This document shows positions 18,631 to 28,053 of a DNA stretch of 52,261 nucleotides, in pieces. The stretch's first letter is position 1; every line of letters begins with the position of its first letter. The stretch lies in the NCBI GenBank assembly GCA_945907245.1, contig CAMDTB010000017.1:1-52261 (forward strand), read 5' to 3'. A program made the translations under genes and the position numbers. This DNA comes from Rhizobium sp. Q54. Its GTDB lineage: Bacteria > Pseudomonadota > Alphaproteobacteria > SMXS01. The notes beneath the pieces are model-generated. The model made no database searches. It was not told the origin of the DNA and saw only the letters and a program-made list of their open reading frames with translations.

Positions 18631-19425
18631 ATGTATAATTTCACCTATCACCGTGCCGGAAGCGTCGACGCGGCGGCCGCCAAGCTGGCCGAATCCGGCG
18701 ACGCCAAGCTGCTCGCCGGCGGCATGACCCTGCTGCCCACCATGAAGCAGCGGCTGGCCCAGCCCAGCGACCTGATCGATCTCAACGAGATCGACGGGTT
18801 GAAGGGCATCACCGTGTCGGGCGGCACGGTCACCATCGGCGCCATGACGCGCCATGCCGACGTGGCGGCCTCGGCCGAAGTGCAGCAGGCGATTCCGGCG
18901 CTGGCCAAGCTGGCCGGCCTGATCGGCGATCCGGCCGTGCGCAACCGCGGGACCATCGGCGGCTCCATCGCCAACAACGATCCGGCGGCCGACTATCCGG
19001 CGGCGGTCGTGGGCCTGGGCGCCACGGTCGTCACCAACAAGCGCGAGATCGCCGGCGACGACTTCTTCACCGGCATGTTCGAGACCGCGCTCGACGAGGG
19101 CGAGATCGTCACCGCCGTGCGCTTCCCGGCGCCGCAGAAGGCCGCCTATTTCAAGTTTCCCAACCCGGCGTCTCGCTATGCGGTGGTCGGCGTGATGGTG
19201 GCCAAGACCGCTAGCGGCGTTCGTGTCGCCGTGACCGGCGCCGCTCCCTGCGTGTTCCGCCAGTCCGACATGGAACGCGCGCTGTCCGGAAACTTCAGCG
19301 CCGACGCGCTGTCCGGCATCACCCAGGACGCCGACGGCCTCAACGAGGACATCCACGCCTCGGCCGAGTACCGGGCGAACCTGGTCGTGGTCGGCGCGAA
19401 GCGGGCAGTGGCGGAAATGGCCTAG
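18631..19425 (+). CDS. coxM: FAD-binding medium subunit of a molybdenum hydroxylase (CoxM-like)
   Basis: A 264-residue flavoprotein subunit. It has the two FAD motifs of this family, LLAGGMTLLP near residue 30 and GTIGGSIANNDPAADYP near 108, and a C-terminal CO_deh_flav_C region. It takes electrons from the [2Fe-2S] subunit. Spacing to coxS is 1 bp and to coxL 38 bp, so the operon order is G-S-M-L. The length is slightly short for the family but complete. Confidence 0.93.
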   Translation: MYNFTYHRAGSVDAAAAKLAESGDAKLLAGGMTLLPTMKQRLAQPSDLIDLNEIDGLKGITVSGGTVTIGAMTRHADVAASAEVQQAIPALAKLAGLIGDPAVRNRGTIGGSIANNDPAADYPAAVVGLGATVVTNKREIAGDDFFTGMFETALDEGEIVTAVRFPAPQKAAYFKFPNPASRYAVVGVMVAKTASGVRVAVTGAAPCVFRQSDMERALSGNFSADALSGITQDADGLNEDIHASAEYRANLVVVGAKRAVAEMA

Positions 19426-19463
19426 CTGTCCCGCGATCTGCCGGCTGCTGAAGGGGAGGCGGC

Positions 19464-21764
19464 ATGCGGAAGTTCGGCATCGGCCAGCCGGTACGCCGGG
19501 TGGAGGACGTGCGCTTCATCACCGGCGCGGGCGCGTATACCGATGACCTGAATCTGCCGGGACAGGCGTATGGCTACCTGCTCAGATCGCCCTGGGCCCA
19601 TGCCGCCATCAGGTCGATCGACGTCTCCGCCGCTCGTGCCGCTGATGGCGTGCTCGGCATCTGGACGGGAGCGGATCTCGCCGCTGCCGGCGTCGGCGAT
19701 CTCCCCTGCGCGATCAGCGGCGTGCTGCGCAACCGGGACGGATCGGTGCTCGAGGTCGCCGGACGGGCGGTGCTCGCGCGGGACCGGGCGATGCATGTGG
19801 GCGACGGGCTGGCGTTCATCGTCGCCGAGACCCTGGCGAAGGCGAAGGCCGCCGCCGAACTGATCGTCGTCGACGCCGAGGAGCTACCGGCCGCCGCCAA
19901 CCTCGCCGACGCCGTCCACGGCGAAGCGCCTCGATTGCGGGAGTCCGCGCCCGGTAACATCTGCTTCGACTGGGAGGGCGGCGACGCCGCGGCGGTCGAT
20001 GGAGCGTTTGGCCAGGCAGCCCATGTGACGTCCATCGACCTGCTCCACAACCGCCTGGCGCCAAGCCCGATCGAGCCGCGCGCCGCGCTCGGCCATGTCG
20101 ATGACGGACGGCATGTATTGCGCACCTCGACCCAGGGCGCCAACCTGTTCCAGCGCGTGATCGCGCCGGTCCTGGGCATCGATCAGGAGGCCCTGCGCAT
20201 CATCACCGCCGACGTGGGCGGCAGCTTCGGCATGAAGGAGTTCATCTACCCGGAGCACATCCTGGTACTGTTCGCCGCCGAGAAGCTCGGGCGGCCGGTC
20301 AAGTGGAGCGGCGATCGATCCGAATCTTTCATGAGCGACCTGCATGGCCGGGATGTGATCAGCCACGCCGAGATCGCCTTCGACGCCGATGGCCGCGCCA
20401 CCTCGCTGCGCGTCCACAACCGGGCCAACATGGGCGCCTATGTCTCGCTGTTCGGGCCGGGCATCCAGACGCTGGGCGGCGCACGCCTCACCGGCGGCCT
20501 CTACGCCATTCCGGCGATCAACGTCCGCGTGACCGGCTACTATTCCAACTCGGTTCCGGTCGATGCCTATCGCGGCGCCGGCCGGCCCGAGGCCGCCTAT
20601 GTGATCGAGCGGCTGATGAACAAGGCGGCGCGCGAGCTTGGGCTGGCGCCGGACGAGATCCGTCGCCGCAACTTCATCCGCCCGTCCCAGCTCCCCTATC
20701 GCCATCCGCTGGGCTTCGTCTTCGACAGCGGCGCGTTCGAGGCGAACATGGACGAGGCGATGCGGCTTGCCGACTGGGCCGGCTTTCCCGCGCGCCGCGA
20801 CGGGGCACGGGCGCGCGGCAGGCTGCGCGGCATCGGCATGTCCTGCTACATCGAGAGTTCGGTGGGTTTCGGCTACGAGGCGGCCGAGATCCGCTTCCCC
20901 GAGGACGGCACGATCGAGATCGTCGCCGGCACCATGTCGGCCGGGCAGGGGCACGAGACCGTCTGGGCGCAGATCGTGACCGAGCAGCTGGGCGTGCCGT
21001 TCGAGGCGATCCGGCTGGTGCAGGGGGACACCGACAGGGTGAAGACCGGCGGCGGCACCGCCGGCTCGCGCTCCACCTACATGGTGGCGGGCGCATTCCG
21101 GCTCTCGGCGGATCAGGTCATCGACAAGGGCAAGGCATTCGTCGCGATGCTGCTCGGCGAGCCGCCGGAGTCGATTGAATTCTCCGACGGCATGTTCCGG
21201 TCGGCCGGATCGAACAGGTCCATGTCGATCATGGAGACAGCCGCCGCCGCGCGCCGCGATGGCGAGGGACTGGATTCCGGCGCCACCTTCAACCACGACA
21301 TCTCGACCTTCCCGAACGGCTGCCATGTCTGTGAGGTCGAGATCGATCCCGACACCGGCAAGGTCGAGGTGGTTCGGTATCTGGTGGTCGACGATTTCGG
21401 TCGGATCGTGAACCCCATGGTGGTCGACGGCCAGGTCCATGGCGGCATCGTTCAGGGGCTGGGCCAGGCGCTGATGGAGCACAGCCTGCATGATCCGGAA
21501 ACCGGCCAGCTGGTCACCGGCTCGTTCATGGACTACGCCCTGCCGCGCGCCGACGATCTGTGCGCCATCGAGTCGAGTTATAACGAGGTGCCCTGCACCA
21601 CCAGTCCCTATGGCGTGAAGGGCTGTGGCGAGGCCGGCACCACCGGCGCCTGTCCGGCGATCATGAACGCGGTCCTCGATGCCCTGGCCGAGCGCGGTGT
21701 GACCGAACTCGACATGCCGGCGACGCCGCTCAGGGTCTGGCAGGCATTGCGCGGTGCCCGATAA
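19464..21764 (+). CDS. Molybdopterin-binding large subunit, form II CoxL-like
   Basis: A 766-residue catalytic subunit of the xanthine oxidase/aerobic CODH family. The active-site loop reads AYRGAGRPEAAY, the signature of form II CoxL, not the AYXCSFR of form I CO dehydrogenases. The conserved catalytic Glu is in GCGEAGTTGACP near the C-terminus, and the Mo-pterin contacts include GQGHETVWAQ and GGSFGMKE. Form II enzymes have poorly known substrates, so CO oxidation should not be assumed. It is the last gene of the plus-strand operon and converges with the Mo-cofactor gene 3 bp away. Confidence 0.92.
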   Translation: MRKFGIGQPVRRVEDVRFITGAGAYTDDLNLPGQAYGYLLRSPWAHAAIRSIDVSAARAADGVLGIWTGADLAAAGVGDLPCAISGVLRNRDGSVLEVAGRAVLARDRAMHVGDGLAFIVAETLAKAKAAAELIVVDAEELPAAANLADAVHGEAPRLRESAPGNICFDWEGGDAAAVDGAFGQAAHVTSIDLLHNRLAPSPIEPRAALGHVDDGRHVLRTSTQGANLFQRVIAPVLGIDQEALRIITADVGGSFGMKEFIYPEHILVLFAAEKLGRPVKWSGDRSESFMSDLHGRDVISHAEIAFDADGRATSLRVHNRANMGAYVSLFGPGIQTLGGARLTGGLYAIPAINVRVTGYYSNSVPVDAYRGAGRPEAAYVIERLMNKAARELGLAPDEIRRRNFIRPSQLPYRHPLGFVFDSGAFEANMDEAMRLADWAGFPARRDGARARGRLRGIGMSCYIESSVGFGYEAAEIRFPEDGTIEIVAGTMSAGQGHETVWAQIVTEQLGVPFEAIRLVQGDTDRVKTGGGTAGSRSTYMVAGAFRLSADQVIDKGKAFVAMLLGEPPESIEFSDGMFRSAGSNRSMSIMETAAAARRDGEGLDSGATFNHDISTFPNGCHVCEVEIDPDTGKVEVVRYLVVDDFGRIVNPMVVDGQVHGGIVQGLGQALMEHSLHDPETGQLVTGSFMDYALPRADDLCAIESSYNEVPCTTSPYGVKGCGEAGTTGACPAIMNAVLDALAERGVTELDMPATPLRVWQALRGAR

Positions 21765-21767
21765 GGA

Positions 21768-23384
21768 TCAGTCCGCTGCCTCGAACGCCTCGGGCGTATC
21801 GAAATCCCGCAGGATGCCGGTGTCTTCCATCGGCACCTCGCACAGCTTGTCGGCATAGGTGTGGAGCAGTTCGCGGGCGCCCTTGTCGCCGCTGATCGCC
21901 AGCATCTCCGGGAAATAGCGGCGCGACCATAGCACAGGGTTGCCCCATTTGCCGTCATGGGTGGGGATGCAGATCGTCCGGCCCTCGTCTTCGTCATAGG
22001 CGGCGATCAGCCGGTCGATGTGGTGCGCGGTCACGAACGGCATGTCGCCCAGCGCCACCACGACGCCGTCGGTGTCGTTCGGCACCGCGGCGATGCCGGT
22101 CTTCAGGCTGCCCGCCATGCCCGCTGCGAAATCCGGATTGTGCGCGAAGGTGACGTCGAGGCCCGAAAGCGCCTCCCGGATCTCGGCCTCGTCGCGGCCG
22201 GTGACCACGGTAACCGGGCCCGCGCTGCTGGCGTGCGCCGCCTCGACGCTGCGGCGAATCATCGGCATGCCGCCGATCTCGCGCAGCAGCTTGTTCCGGC
22301 CGCCCATCCGGCTCGACATGCCGGCCGCCAGCACCACGGCGGCGATGCGCGGCGCACGGCCGGTGGACGGGGCGTCGCCGGTCGCCTGGGCGCGGGGCAG
22401 GGGACGCACGCCGATCTCCTTCAGCAGACCGCCCGCGCCCATGCGCATGATGTCGCGCGGCGTCACCGTCAATCCGGCAGCCAGCCGCTGCAGCACGAAA
22501 TCGAAGCCGTTGACCTTGGGCGACCGGGCGCAGCCCGGGAGGCCGACGACGGGAACGGCGCCCACATGGCCCAGCAGGAGAAGATTGCCGGGGTCGACCG
22601 GCATGCCGAAATGGTCGACCGCGCCGCCCGCTGCCACGATACCGGCCGCCACCACGTCGCGCCGGTCGGTGGTGGCGCTGGCGCCGGCGATCAGGACGAG
22701 GTCGCAGCCCGACTCCAGCTGCACCCTGACATTGTTCGCGACGTCGCCGGCATCGTGCGAGCATTGTGCCGACCCGAGCAGGGTGGCGCCGACGCCTTCG
22801 AGCCGTTCGCGCGTCACCTTCACCAGCTTGTCCGACGGCTTGTTCCGGCCGCCGGGAATGATCGTCTCGATCAGCCCGGCCTTCAGGCCCTTGTAGGCAG
22901 CGACGGAGAAAAGGCCGCCTTTTGCCAGCAGGTCCATGCTGCGGGCGAGCACGTCCTGCGGCACGGCGAACGGGATGATCTTCACCGTCGCCAGCATCTG
23001 GCCGGTCCGCACGGCCTCGTAGGGTGGCAGCGCGGCGATAGTCACCGATTCGTCGAGCAGGTTGAGCGCGTCCAGCTTGTCCCGCTCATAGACCAGCACG
23101 CCGTCGGCGTCGGCGAACAGGTTGCAGCGGCCGGTGAACGCGGCGCTCTGCCGGATCAGCGCGCCGGCGCTGATGGCCGCGATCCGCGCGGCGGCTTCGT
23201 CCTCGCCCACATCGCCCGGCTCGAGCCGGAACCCGGCGACGGACACGACGCCCGCTGTTTTCAGCGCGGCGATATCGGCAGCGGAAACCTTGTGACCCTT
23301 CTGGAGCTTGCGTGCGCCGGCGAACTGGCCGTGGGCGAGAATGGCACCCTCGGCCTCGTCGACAGGCATGTCGGCATAGATCAT
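21768..23384 (-). CDS. MoeA/MoCF-like molybdopterin-binding domain fused to MobA/MocA-like nucleotidyltransferase
   Basis: A 538-residue two-domain protein. The N-terminal 340 residues resemble molybdopterin-binding proteins (LVLIAGASATTDRRDVVAAG and VPVVGLPGCARSPK). The C-terminal 190 residues are a MocA-type cytidylyltransferase with VVLAAGMSSRMGGRNKLL and VVALGDMPFV. This fusion makes the cytosine dinucleotide form of the Mo cofactor used by CoxL-type enzymes. The ATG at 23384 overlaps the xdhC stop by 4 bp and is preferred over a longer frame that runs into xdhC. The genes match the needs of the two flanking large subunits. Confidence 0.9.
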   Translation of the reverse strand: MIYADMPVDEAEGAILAHGQFAGARKLQKGHKVSAADIAALKTAGVVSVAGFRLEPGDVGEDEAAARIAAISAGALIRQSAAFTGRCNLFADADGVLVYERDKLDALNLLDESVTIAALPPYEAVRTGQMLATVKIIPFAVPQDVLARSMDLLAKGGLFSVAAYKGLKAGLIETIIPGGRNKPSDKLVKVTRERLEGVGATLLGSAQCSHDAGDVANNVRVQLESGCDLVLIAGASATTDRRDVVAAGIVAAGGAVDHFGMPVDPGNLLLLGHVGAVPVVGLPGCARSPKVNGFDFVLQRLAAGLTVTPRDIMRMGAGGLLKEIGVRPLPRAQATGDAPSTGRAPRIAAVVLAAGMSSRMGGRNKLLREIGGMPMIRRSVEAAHASSAGPVTVVTGRDEAEIREALSGLDVTFAHNPDFAAGMAGSLKTGIAAVPNDTDGVVVALGDMPFVTAHHIDRLIAAYDEDEGRTICIPTHDGKWGNPVLWSRRYFPEMLAISGDKGARELLHTYADKLCEVPMEDTGILRDFDTPEAFEAAD

Positions 23385-24343
23385 TTCATCGCGCCGCGCT
23401 GGACGGCGATGATCTGGGCAAGGATGGAGACGGCGATCTCGGCCGGCGACTGGGCACGGATGTCGAGGCCGACGGGGCCGTGGATCCGGCCGATCTGCGC
23501 GTCGGTGAACCCGGCTTCCTTCAGCCGCGCCACGCGCTTGGCCTGGGTCCGAGTCGAGCCTAGCGCGCCCACATAGAAAGCGTCTGACGCCAGCGCCACG
23601 TCGAGCGCGGGGTCGTCGAGCTTGGGATCGTGGGTCAGGGTGACGATGGCGGTGCGTGGGTCGATCTCCAGGTCGCGCATGGCCTTGTCGGGCCATTCGG
23701 TCGACAGCTTCACGCCGGGGAACCGCTCCGGGCTGGCGAACGACTGGCGCGGGTCGATCACGGTGACGTCGAATCCGGCGCGTGTCGCCATCGGCACCAG
23801 TTCCTGGGCAATGTGCACCGCGCCGACGATGGCGATGCGGCGCGGCGTGTTGAACACCCGGACGAAGTCGCGCTCGCCCACGGGCTGGCTCTTGTCGTCG
23901 CGCATTGCATTTCGGATCGGCTCGGGAGCCGAGGACACGTCGAACAGCTCGTGCCTGCCGGTTTCCAGGTCGGTGGTCAGCGCCACCGACTGCTTCCTTC
24001 CGGCGGCGTCGAGCACCGTGTCGATCTCGGCCGGCGCCGGCTCGACGAATACGCGGATGGTGCCGCCGCAGGCGAGACCCACTTCCCAGGCCTGATCGTC
24101 GGAGACCGAGAATTCCAGGTTGCGGATCTTGCCGTCCTTGATGGACTTGCGCGCCTCACCGATCACGGCGCCTTCGATGCAGCCGCCCGAGACCGAGCCG
24201 ACGAAGTTGCCCTGATCATCGGCGGCCAGCTGGCTGCCGACCGGGAACGGTGCCGAGCCCCAGGTGCTCGACACCGTGGCGATGGCGACGCCGCGCCCCT
24301 GCTTGCGCCAGTCCCGCGCGGCCTTGAGGACCTCGATGGACAT
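23381..24343 (-). CDS. XdhC/CoxI family Mo-cofactor maturation protein
   Basis: A 320-residue protein of the XdhC family, which binds Mo cofactor, helps its sulfuration and loads it into the apo-hydroxylase. The N-terminal XdhC_CoxI domain holds STWGSAPFPVGSQL and GSVSGGCIEGAV. The C-terminal Rossmann part holds IAIVGAVHIAQELV and VIDPRQSFA. It lies between the second large subunit (10 bp) and the MoeA/MobA-like fusion (4-bp overlap), so the three form a minus-strand operon. Confidence 0.92.
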   Translation of the reverse strand: MSIEVLKAARDWRKQGRGVAIATVSSTWGSAPFPVGSQLAADDQGNFVGSVSGGCIEGAVIGEARKSIKDGKIRNLEFSVSDDQAWEVGLACGGTIRVFVEPAPAEIDTVLDAAGRKQSVALTTDLETGRHELFDVSSAPEPIRNAMRDDKSQPVGERDFVRVFNTPRRIAIVGAVHIAQELVPMATRAGFDVTVIDPRQSFASPERFPGVKLSTEWPDKAMRDLEIDPRTAIVTLTHDPKLDDPALDVALASDAFYVGALGSTRTQAKRVARLKEAGFTDAQIGRIHGPVGLDIRAQSPAEIAVSILAQIIAVQRGAMK

Positions 24344-24353
24344 GGCGCCGAGC

Positions 24354-26717
24354 CTACTCCGCCGCCTGCCGCGCGTTCGCCTGCACGGCCTTCCACACCC
24401 GCAGCGGGGTCGCGGGCATGTCCATGGCGGTCACGCCATAGGGCAGCAGCGCGTCGACGATGGCATTCATCAGCGACGGGCAAGCGCCGATGGTGCCGGC
24501 CTCGCCGCAACCCTTGATGCCGTACGGGTTGGTCTTGCACAGGATCTCGTTGTACGAGAAGTCGATGTGGCACATGTCGTCGGCGCGCGGCATGCCGTAG
24601 TCCATGAACGAGCCGGTGATCAGCTGGCCGCTCTCGCTGTCATAGAGCCAATCTTCGGTCAGCGCCTGGCCGATGCCCTGCACGACGCCGCCATGCACCT
24701 GGCCGGCGACCAGCAGCGGGTTCACCAGCTTGCCGAAATCGTCGACCACCGTGTAGCCGACGATGTCGACCTTGCCGGTGTCGGGATCGACCTCGACCTC
24801 GCAGATGTGGCAGCCGTTCGGGAACGTGGAGTTGTTGTACTTGTACTTGGCGGCGCTGTTCAGGCCGTCGACGAACATCTCCTTCGTCTCGGCATCCAGG
24901 TCGAGCTCGTTGGCCCGGCGCGCCTTGGCGGCCACGTCCATGATACCGACCGACTTGTTGCTGCCGGGGACGCGGAACAGGCCTTCGTTGAACTCGATGT
25001 TCTGCGGCTGGTCGTCGAGCATCAGGGCGGCGATGATCTTGCCCTTCTTGATGACGACGTTGGAGGTCTCCTGGAACGCGCCGGCCGCCATGTAGAGCGA
25101 GTGCGAGCCGCCGGTGCCCTGGCCGGACTTCACCCGGTCGGTGTCGCCCTGGACCAGCCGGATGCTCTCGAACGGCACGCCGAGCTGCTCGGACACGACC
25201 TGCGCCCAGGCGGTCTCGTGGCCCTGGCCGTTGGACATGGTGCCGGTCACGATCTCGACCGTGCCGTCCTCAAGGAACAGGATCTCGGCGGCCTCGGTCG
25301 GCATGCCCAGCGTGGTCTCGATATAGTAGGCCATGCCGATGCCGCGGGCCTTGCCCTTGGCGCGAGACACGGCCTTGCGCTCGGCCAGGGTCGACCACTT
25401 GGCCTTGCGCTTGGCGTCTTCCATGTTGCGCTCGAACTCACCCGAATCGAACACGAAGCCGAACGGATGCTGGTACGGCATCTGCTCCGGCGTGATGAAG
25501 TTGATGCGGCGGAACTCGTCGGGCGCCAGGCCCAGCTCGCGCGCCGCCTGGTCCATGGCGCGCTCGATGATGTACGCCGCTTCCGGCCGCCCGGCGCCGC
25601 GATAGGCATCGACCGGCACCGAGTTCGACATGTAGCCCTTCACGTTCACATAGACGTTCGGGATGTTGTAGACGCCGCCCAGGATGCGGGCGTGGGCGAT
25701 GGTCGGGATGAAGGGGCCGTTCATGGACATGTAGCCGCCCATGTTGGCCTCGTTGACCACCCGGAACGCGGTGACCCGGTTGTTCTCGTCGATGGCCAGC
25801 TGGGCATGGGTGAACATGTCGCGGCCGCCGGTGTCGCTGGTGAAGGCCTCGATGCGCTCGCCGTTCCACTTCACCGGCCGGCCCAGCGCCTTGGCGGCGA
25901 ACAGCACCAGCACGTGCTCGGGATAGATGAAGGTCTTCATGCCGAAGCCGCCGCCCACATCGGGCGTGAAGATGCGCAGCTTGGAGGGGTCGATACCGAA
26001 CACCGCGCCGGCAATGCCGGCCTGCATGCCGTTGGCGCCCTGGGTGCAGGTGCGCAGCACGTAGCGGTCCTCGCCGGTGTTGAACTCGCCTATGGCGGCG
26101 CGGGGCTCCATGGCGTTGGTGGCGATTCGGTTGTGCGTCAGGTCGATCTTCGTGACGTGCTTGGCGCCCGCGAACGCTGCCTGCGATGCCGCATCGTCTC
26201 CCATCTCCCAGTCGAACGCCAGATTGCCCGGCGCGCCGTCCCAGATCGTATGCGCGCCCGGCGCGATGGCGTCCTTGAGATTGGCGGCCGACGGCAGGTC
26301 CACGACGTCGACCTGGATCAGCTCGGCGGCGTCCTTCGCCTGGTTGACGGTCTCGGCGACGATGAACGCGATGCCGTCGCCAACATACAGCAGGCGATCC
26401 TTGGCCAGCGCCGGACGGCCGGGCGCGAAGATGTTGCTGCCGTCCTTGTTCTTGATGAATCCACCGGCGAAGCAGGGGATGTCATTGACGCCCGCCGCCG
26501 CCAGGTCGGCGGCGGTGAACACGCCGATGACGCCCGGCGCGCGCTTCGCGTCCGCGGTATTGATCGACTTGATCACCGCATGAGCGTAGGGCGAGCGCAG
26601 CACGTAGCCGTGGGCCTGCCCCGGAATGTTGATGTCGTCGGTGTAGGCGCCGTTGCCGGTGACGAAACGAACGTCCTCGGTGCGGCGGACCGGCTGACCG
26701 ATGCCGAATTTCTGCAT
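24354..26717 (-). CDS. Second molybdopterin-binding large subunit, form II CoxL-like
   Basis: A 787-residue homologue of the large subunit at 19464-21764, sharing the opening FGIGQPVRR, AYRGAGRPEAAY and the catalytic GCGEAGTIGACP. It has an insertion around residues 630-660 and many conservative differences, so it is a true paralogue rather than a recent copy. No small or medium subunit is encoded next to it. It probably borrows the CoxS and CoxM subunits of the plus-strand operon, or others elsewhere. The ATG at 26717 follows GGGGAG; the upstream extension of the frame is not family-like. It is first in the operon with xdhC and the Mo-cofactor fusion. Confidence 0.92.
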   Translation of the reverse strand: MQKFGIGQPVRRTEDVRFVTGNGAYTDDINIPGQAHGYVLRSPYAHAVIKSINTADAKRAPGVIGVFTAADLAAAGVNDIPCFAGGFIKNKDGSNIFAPGRPALAKDRLLYVGDGIAFIVAETVNQAKDAAELIQVDVVDLPSAANLKDAIAPGAHTIWDGAPGNLAFDWEMGDDAASQAAFAGAKHVTKIDLTHNRIATNAMEPRAAIGEFNTGEDRYVLRTCTQGANGMQAGIAGAVFGIDPSKLRIFTPDVGGGFGMKTFIYPEHVLVLFAAKALGRPVKWNGERIEAFTSDTGGRDMFTHAQLAIDENNRVTAFRVVNEANMGGYMSMNGPFIPTIAHARILGGVYNIPNVYVNVKGYMSNSVPVDAYRGAGRPEAAYIIERAMDQAARELGLAPDEFRRINFITPEQMPYQHPFGFVFDSGEFERNMEDAKRKAKWSTLAERKAVSRAKGKARGIGMAYYIETTLGMPTEAAEILFLEDGTVEIVTGTMSNGQGHETAWAQVVSEQLGVPFESIRLVQGDTDRVKSGQGTGGSHSLYMAAGAFQETSNVVIKKGKIIAALMLDDQPQNIEFNEGLFRVPGSNKSVGIMDVAAKARRANELDLDAETKEMFVDGLNSAAKYKYNNSTFPNGCHICEVEVDPDTGKVDIVGYTVVDDFGKLVNPLLVAGQVHGGVVQGIGQALTEDWLYDSESGQLITGSFMDYGMPRADDMCHIDFSYNEILCKTNPYGIKGCGEAGTIGACPSLMNAIVDALLPYGVTAMDMPATPLRVWKAVQANARQAAE

Positions 26718-26926
26718 GTCGAAGTGCTCCCCTGGAGGTATCCCGTGGCCTTGGCCATTGGACCGTAGTCTGCCCCGCCCAAGGCCCGATTGCCAAGCAT
26801 TCCTTTGAACGCCGGTTCCGCGTTTTCGCACGGGAATCTGCAAGCGCGCCGAATGCTTTGCGAGTTCCATTGCCGTTGCGTTACTATCGGGTTGCTTGGG
26901 GCACTCAGCGCGAGGGGGCGCGGTCG

Positions 26927-27592
26927 ATGTCGGGTGCGGCGGACATTTTCATCAGCTATGCCAGCGAGGATCGTGGCGAGGCGGAAAAGCTCGCCCGCCG
27001 TCTGGAGACTTTCGGCTGGACAACCTGGTGGGACCGGCGCATTCCGCCCGGGCAGGATTATGCCAAGGTGATCGAGAACGCGCTCGTCAGCGCGCGCTGC
27101 GTCATTGTCCTGTGGTCGAAGGATTCGGCTGCGTCGCGCTGGGTGGTGAACGAAGCCGGCGCCGCCGCCGACCGGGGCGTGCTCGTCCCGGCGCTGATCG
27201 CCCAGACGGACATTCCGTTCGAGTTCCGCCGCATCCAGGCCGCCGACCTGATCGGCTGGGAACCGTCGGTGCAGAACGAATCATTCAACCAGCTGGTCGA
27301 TGCCGTCGCCGGCATCCTCAAGCAGCCGCGTCCGCCACAGCCGCCGCCGACACCAACCCCAACCCCCGCGCCGACTCCGACGCCGACACCCAAGCCGCCG
27401 CCGCCACCGCCGCCGGTGACCAGAAGCAACAAGAAGACCTGGCTGCTCATCGGCGCAGTGGCGAGCCTGCTGTTCTCCTTCGGCGGCTGCGTCGATGTGA
27501 TGTCGACCGGCGATTCGGACACCCTGATCGGGGCGTTCTTCTTCCTGGGGCTTTCGGTGTGCCTGTTCGTCATGGGCGTGAGGGCGAAATGA
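26927..27592 (+). CDS. TIR-domain protein with proline-rich linker and two C-terminal TM helices
   Basis: A 221-residue protein. Residues 5-130 are a TIR domain: DIFISYASEDR at the start, WTTWWDRRIPPGQDY, VIVLWSKDSAASRWVVNEAG. E76 in the last motif is in the position of the catalytic Glu of TIR NADases. Residues 134-163 are a Pro/Thr repeat, then two hydrophobic helices (about 171-189 and 200-217). The ATG at 26927 follows GAGGGGG. Its stop overlaps the next gene (ATGA). Membrane TIR proteins act as NAD-cleaving or signalling effectors; this role is inferred. A 209-bp gap upstream separates it from the divergent coxL paralogue. Confidence 0.85.
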   Translation: MSGAADIFISYASEDRGEAEKLARRLETFGWTTWWDRRIPPGQDYAKVIENALVSARCVIVLWSKDSAASRWVVNEAGAAADRGVLVPALIAQTDIPFEFRRIQAADLIGWEPSVQNESFNQLVDAVAGILKQPRPPQPPPTPTPTPAPTPTPTPKPPPPPPPVTRSNKKTWLLIGAVASLLFSFGGCVDVMSTGDSDTLIGAFFFLGLSVCLFVMGVRAK

Positions 27593-28053
27593 ACATGGAC
27601 AGCGGATATGAGCGGCTCGAGGACCAAATCGCCTGGTACGATCGCAAGAGCCTGTGGCACCAGCGGCAGTACAAGGTCCTCAAGGTCGTCAGCATGATCG
27701 CCGCGGCCCTGGTGCCGCTGACGGCGGCGGTCACGAACTGGCCGGTCATACCCGGCGCGCTCGGCGTCGTCGTGGTGATCGTCGAGGGCTTGCAGCAGAT
27801 GAACCAGCATCACCGCTACTGGGTCCAGTACCGGCAGACCTGCGAGCAACTGAGGCGTGAGAAGTTCCTCTATATGGGCCGCACCGGCACCTACAACCTG
27901 CCCGAGGCGAAGGCGTTCAGGCTGCTGGTGGAGAATGTCGAAGCGCTGGTTTCCGACGACAATGCGTCATGGATGCAGGGGCGGCGCGAATCCGAGCAGA
28001 AACCCCGCGATTACGAACCCGACATCGAGACTCCCGCGCCCCGCGCGCCCTAG
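27589..28053 (+). CDS. DUF4231/SLATT-like two-TM protein, coupled to the TIR gene
   Basis: A 154-residue protein with RLEDQIAWYDRKSLWHQRQYK at the N-terminus, two adjacent transmembrane helices (about 33-49 and 54-68), and a C-terminal helical region with HHRYWVQYRQTCEQLRREKFLY. This is the pattern of DUF4231, which I recall as part of the SLATT group of two-TM proteins linked to nucleotide-signalling and defence systems. The ATG at 27589 overlaps the TIR stop by 4 bp, and an ATG at 27595 is an alternative. A pore-forming or membrane sensor role with the TIR protein is inference. Its end overlaps the convergent gene by 4 bp. Confidence 0.75.
   Translation: MNMDSGYERLEDQIAWYDRKSLWHQRQYKVLKVVSMIAAALVPLTAAVTNWPVIPGALGVVVVIVEGLQQMNQHHRYWVQYRQTCEQLRREKFLYMGRTGTYNLPEAKAFRLLVENVEALVSDDNASWMQGRRESEQKPRDYEPDIETPAPRAP

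Noticed and set aside
19884-21491. 535-residue minus-strand frame opposite coxL
   Set aside because: No family motifs, and the plus-strand coxL is intact.
19464-21764. Form I aerobic CO dehydrogenase
   Set aside because: The AYXCSFR motif needed for form I is absent; AYRGAGR is the form II motif.
24264-26768. 834-residue plus-strand frame antisense to the coxL paralogue
   Set aside because: It is a shadow frame caused by high GC; the minus strand encodes a complete Mo hydroxylase subunit with all motifs.
27340-27420. Repetitive CCG/CCGACA stretch as a non-coding repeat
   Set aside because: It encodes the Pro/Thr linker of the TIR protein in frame.
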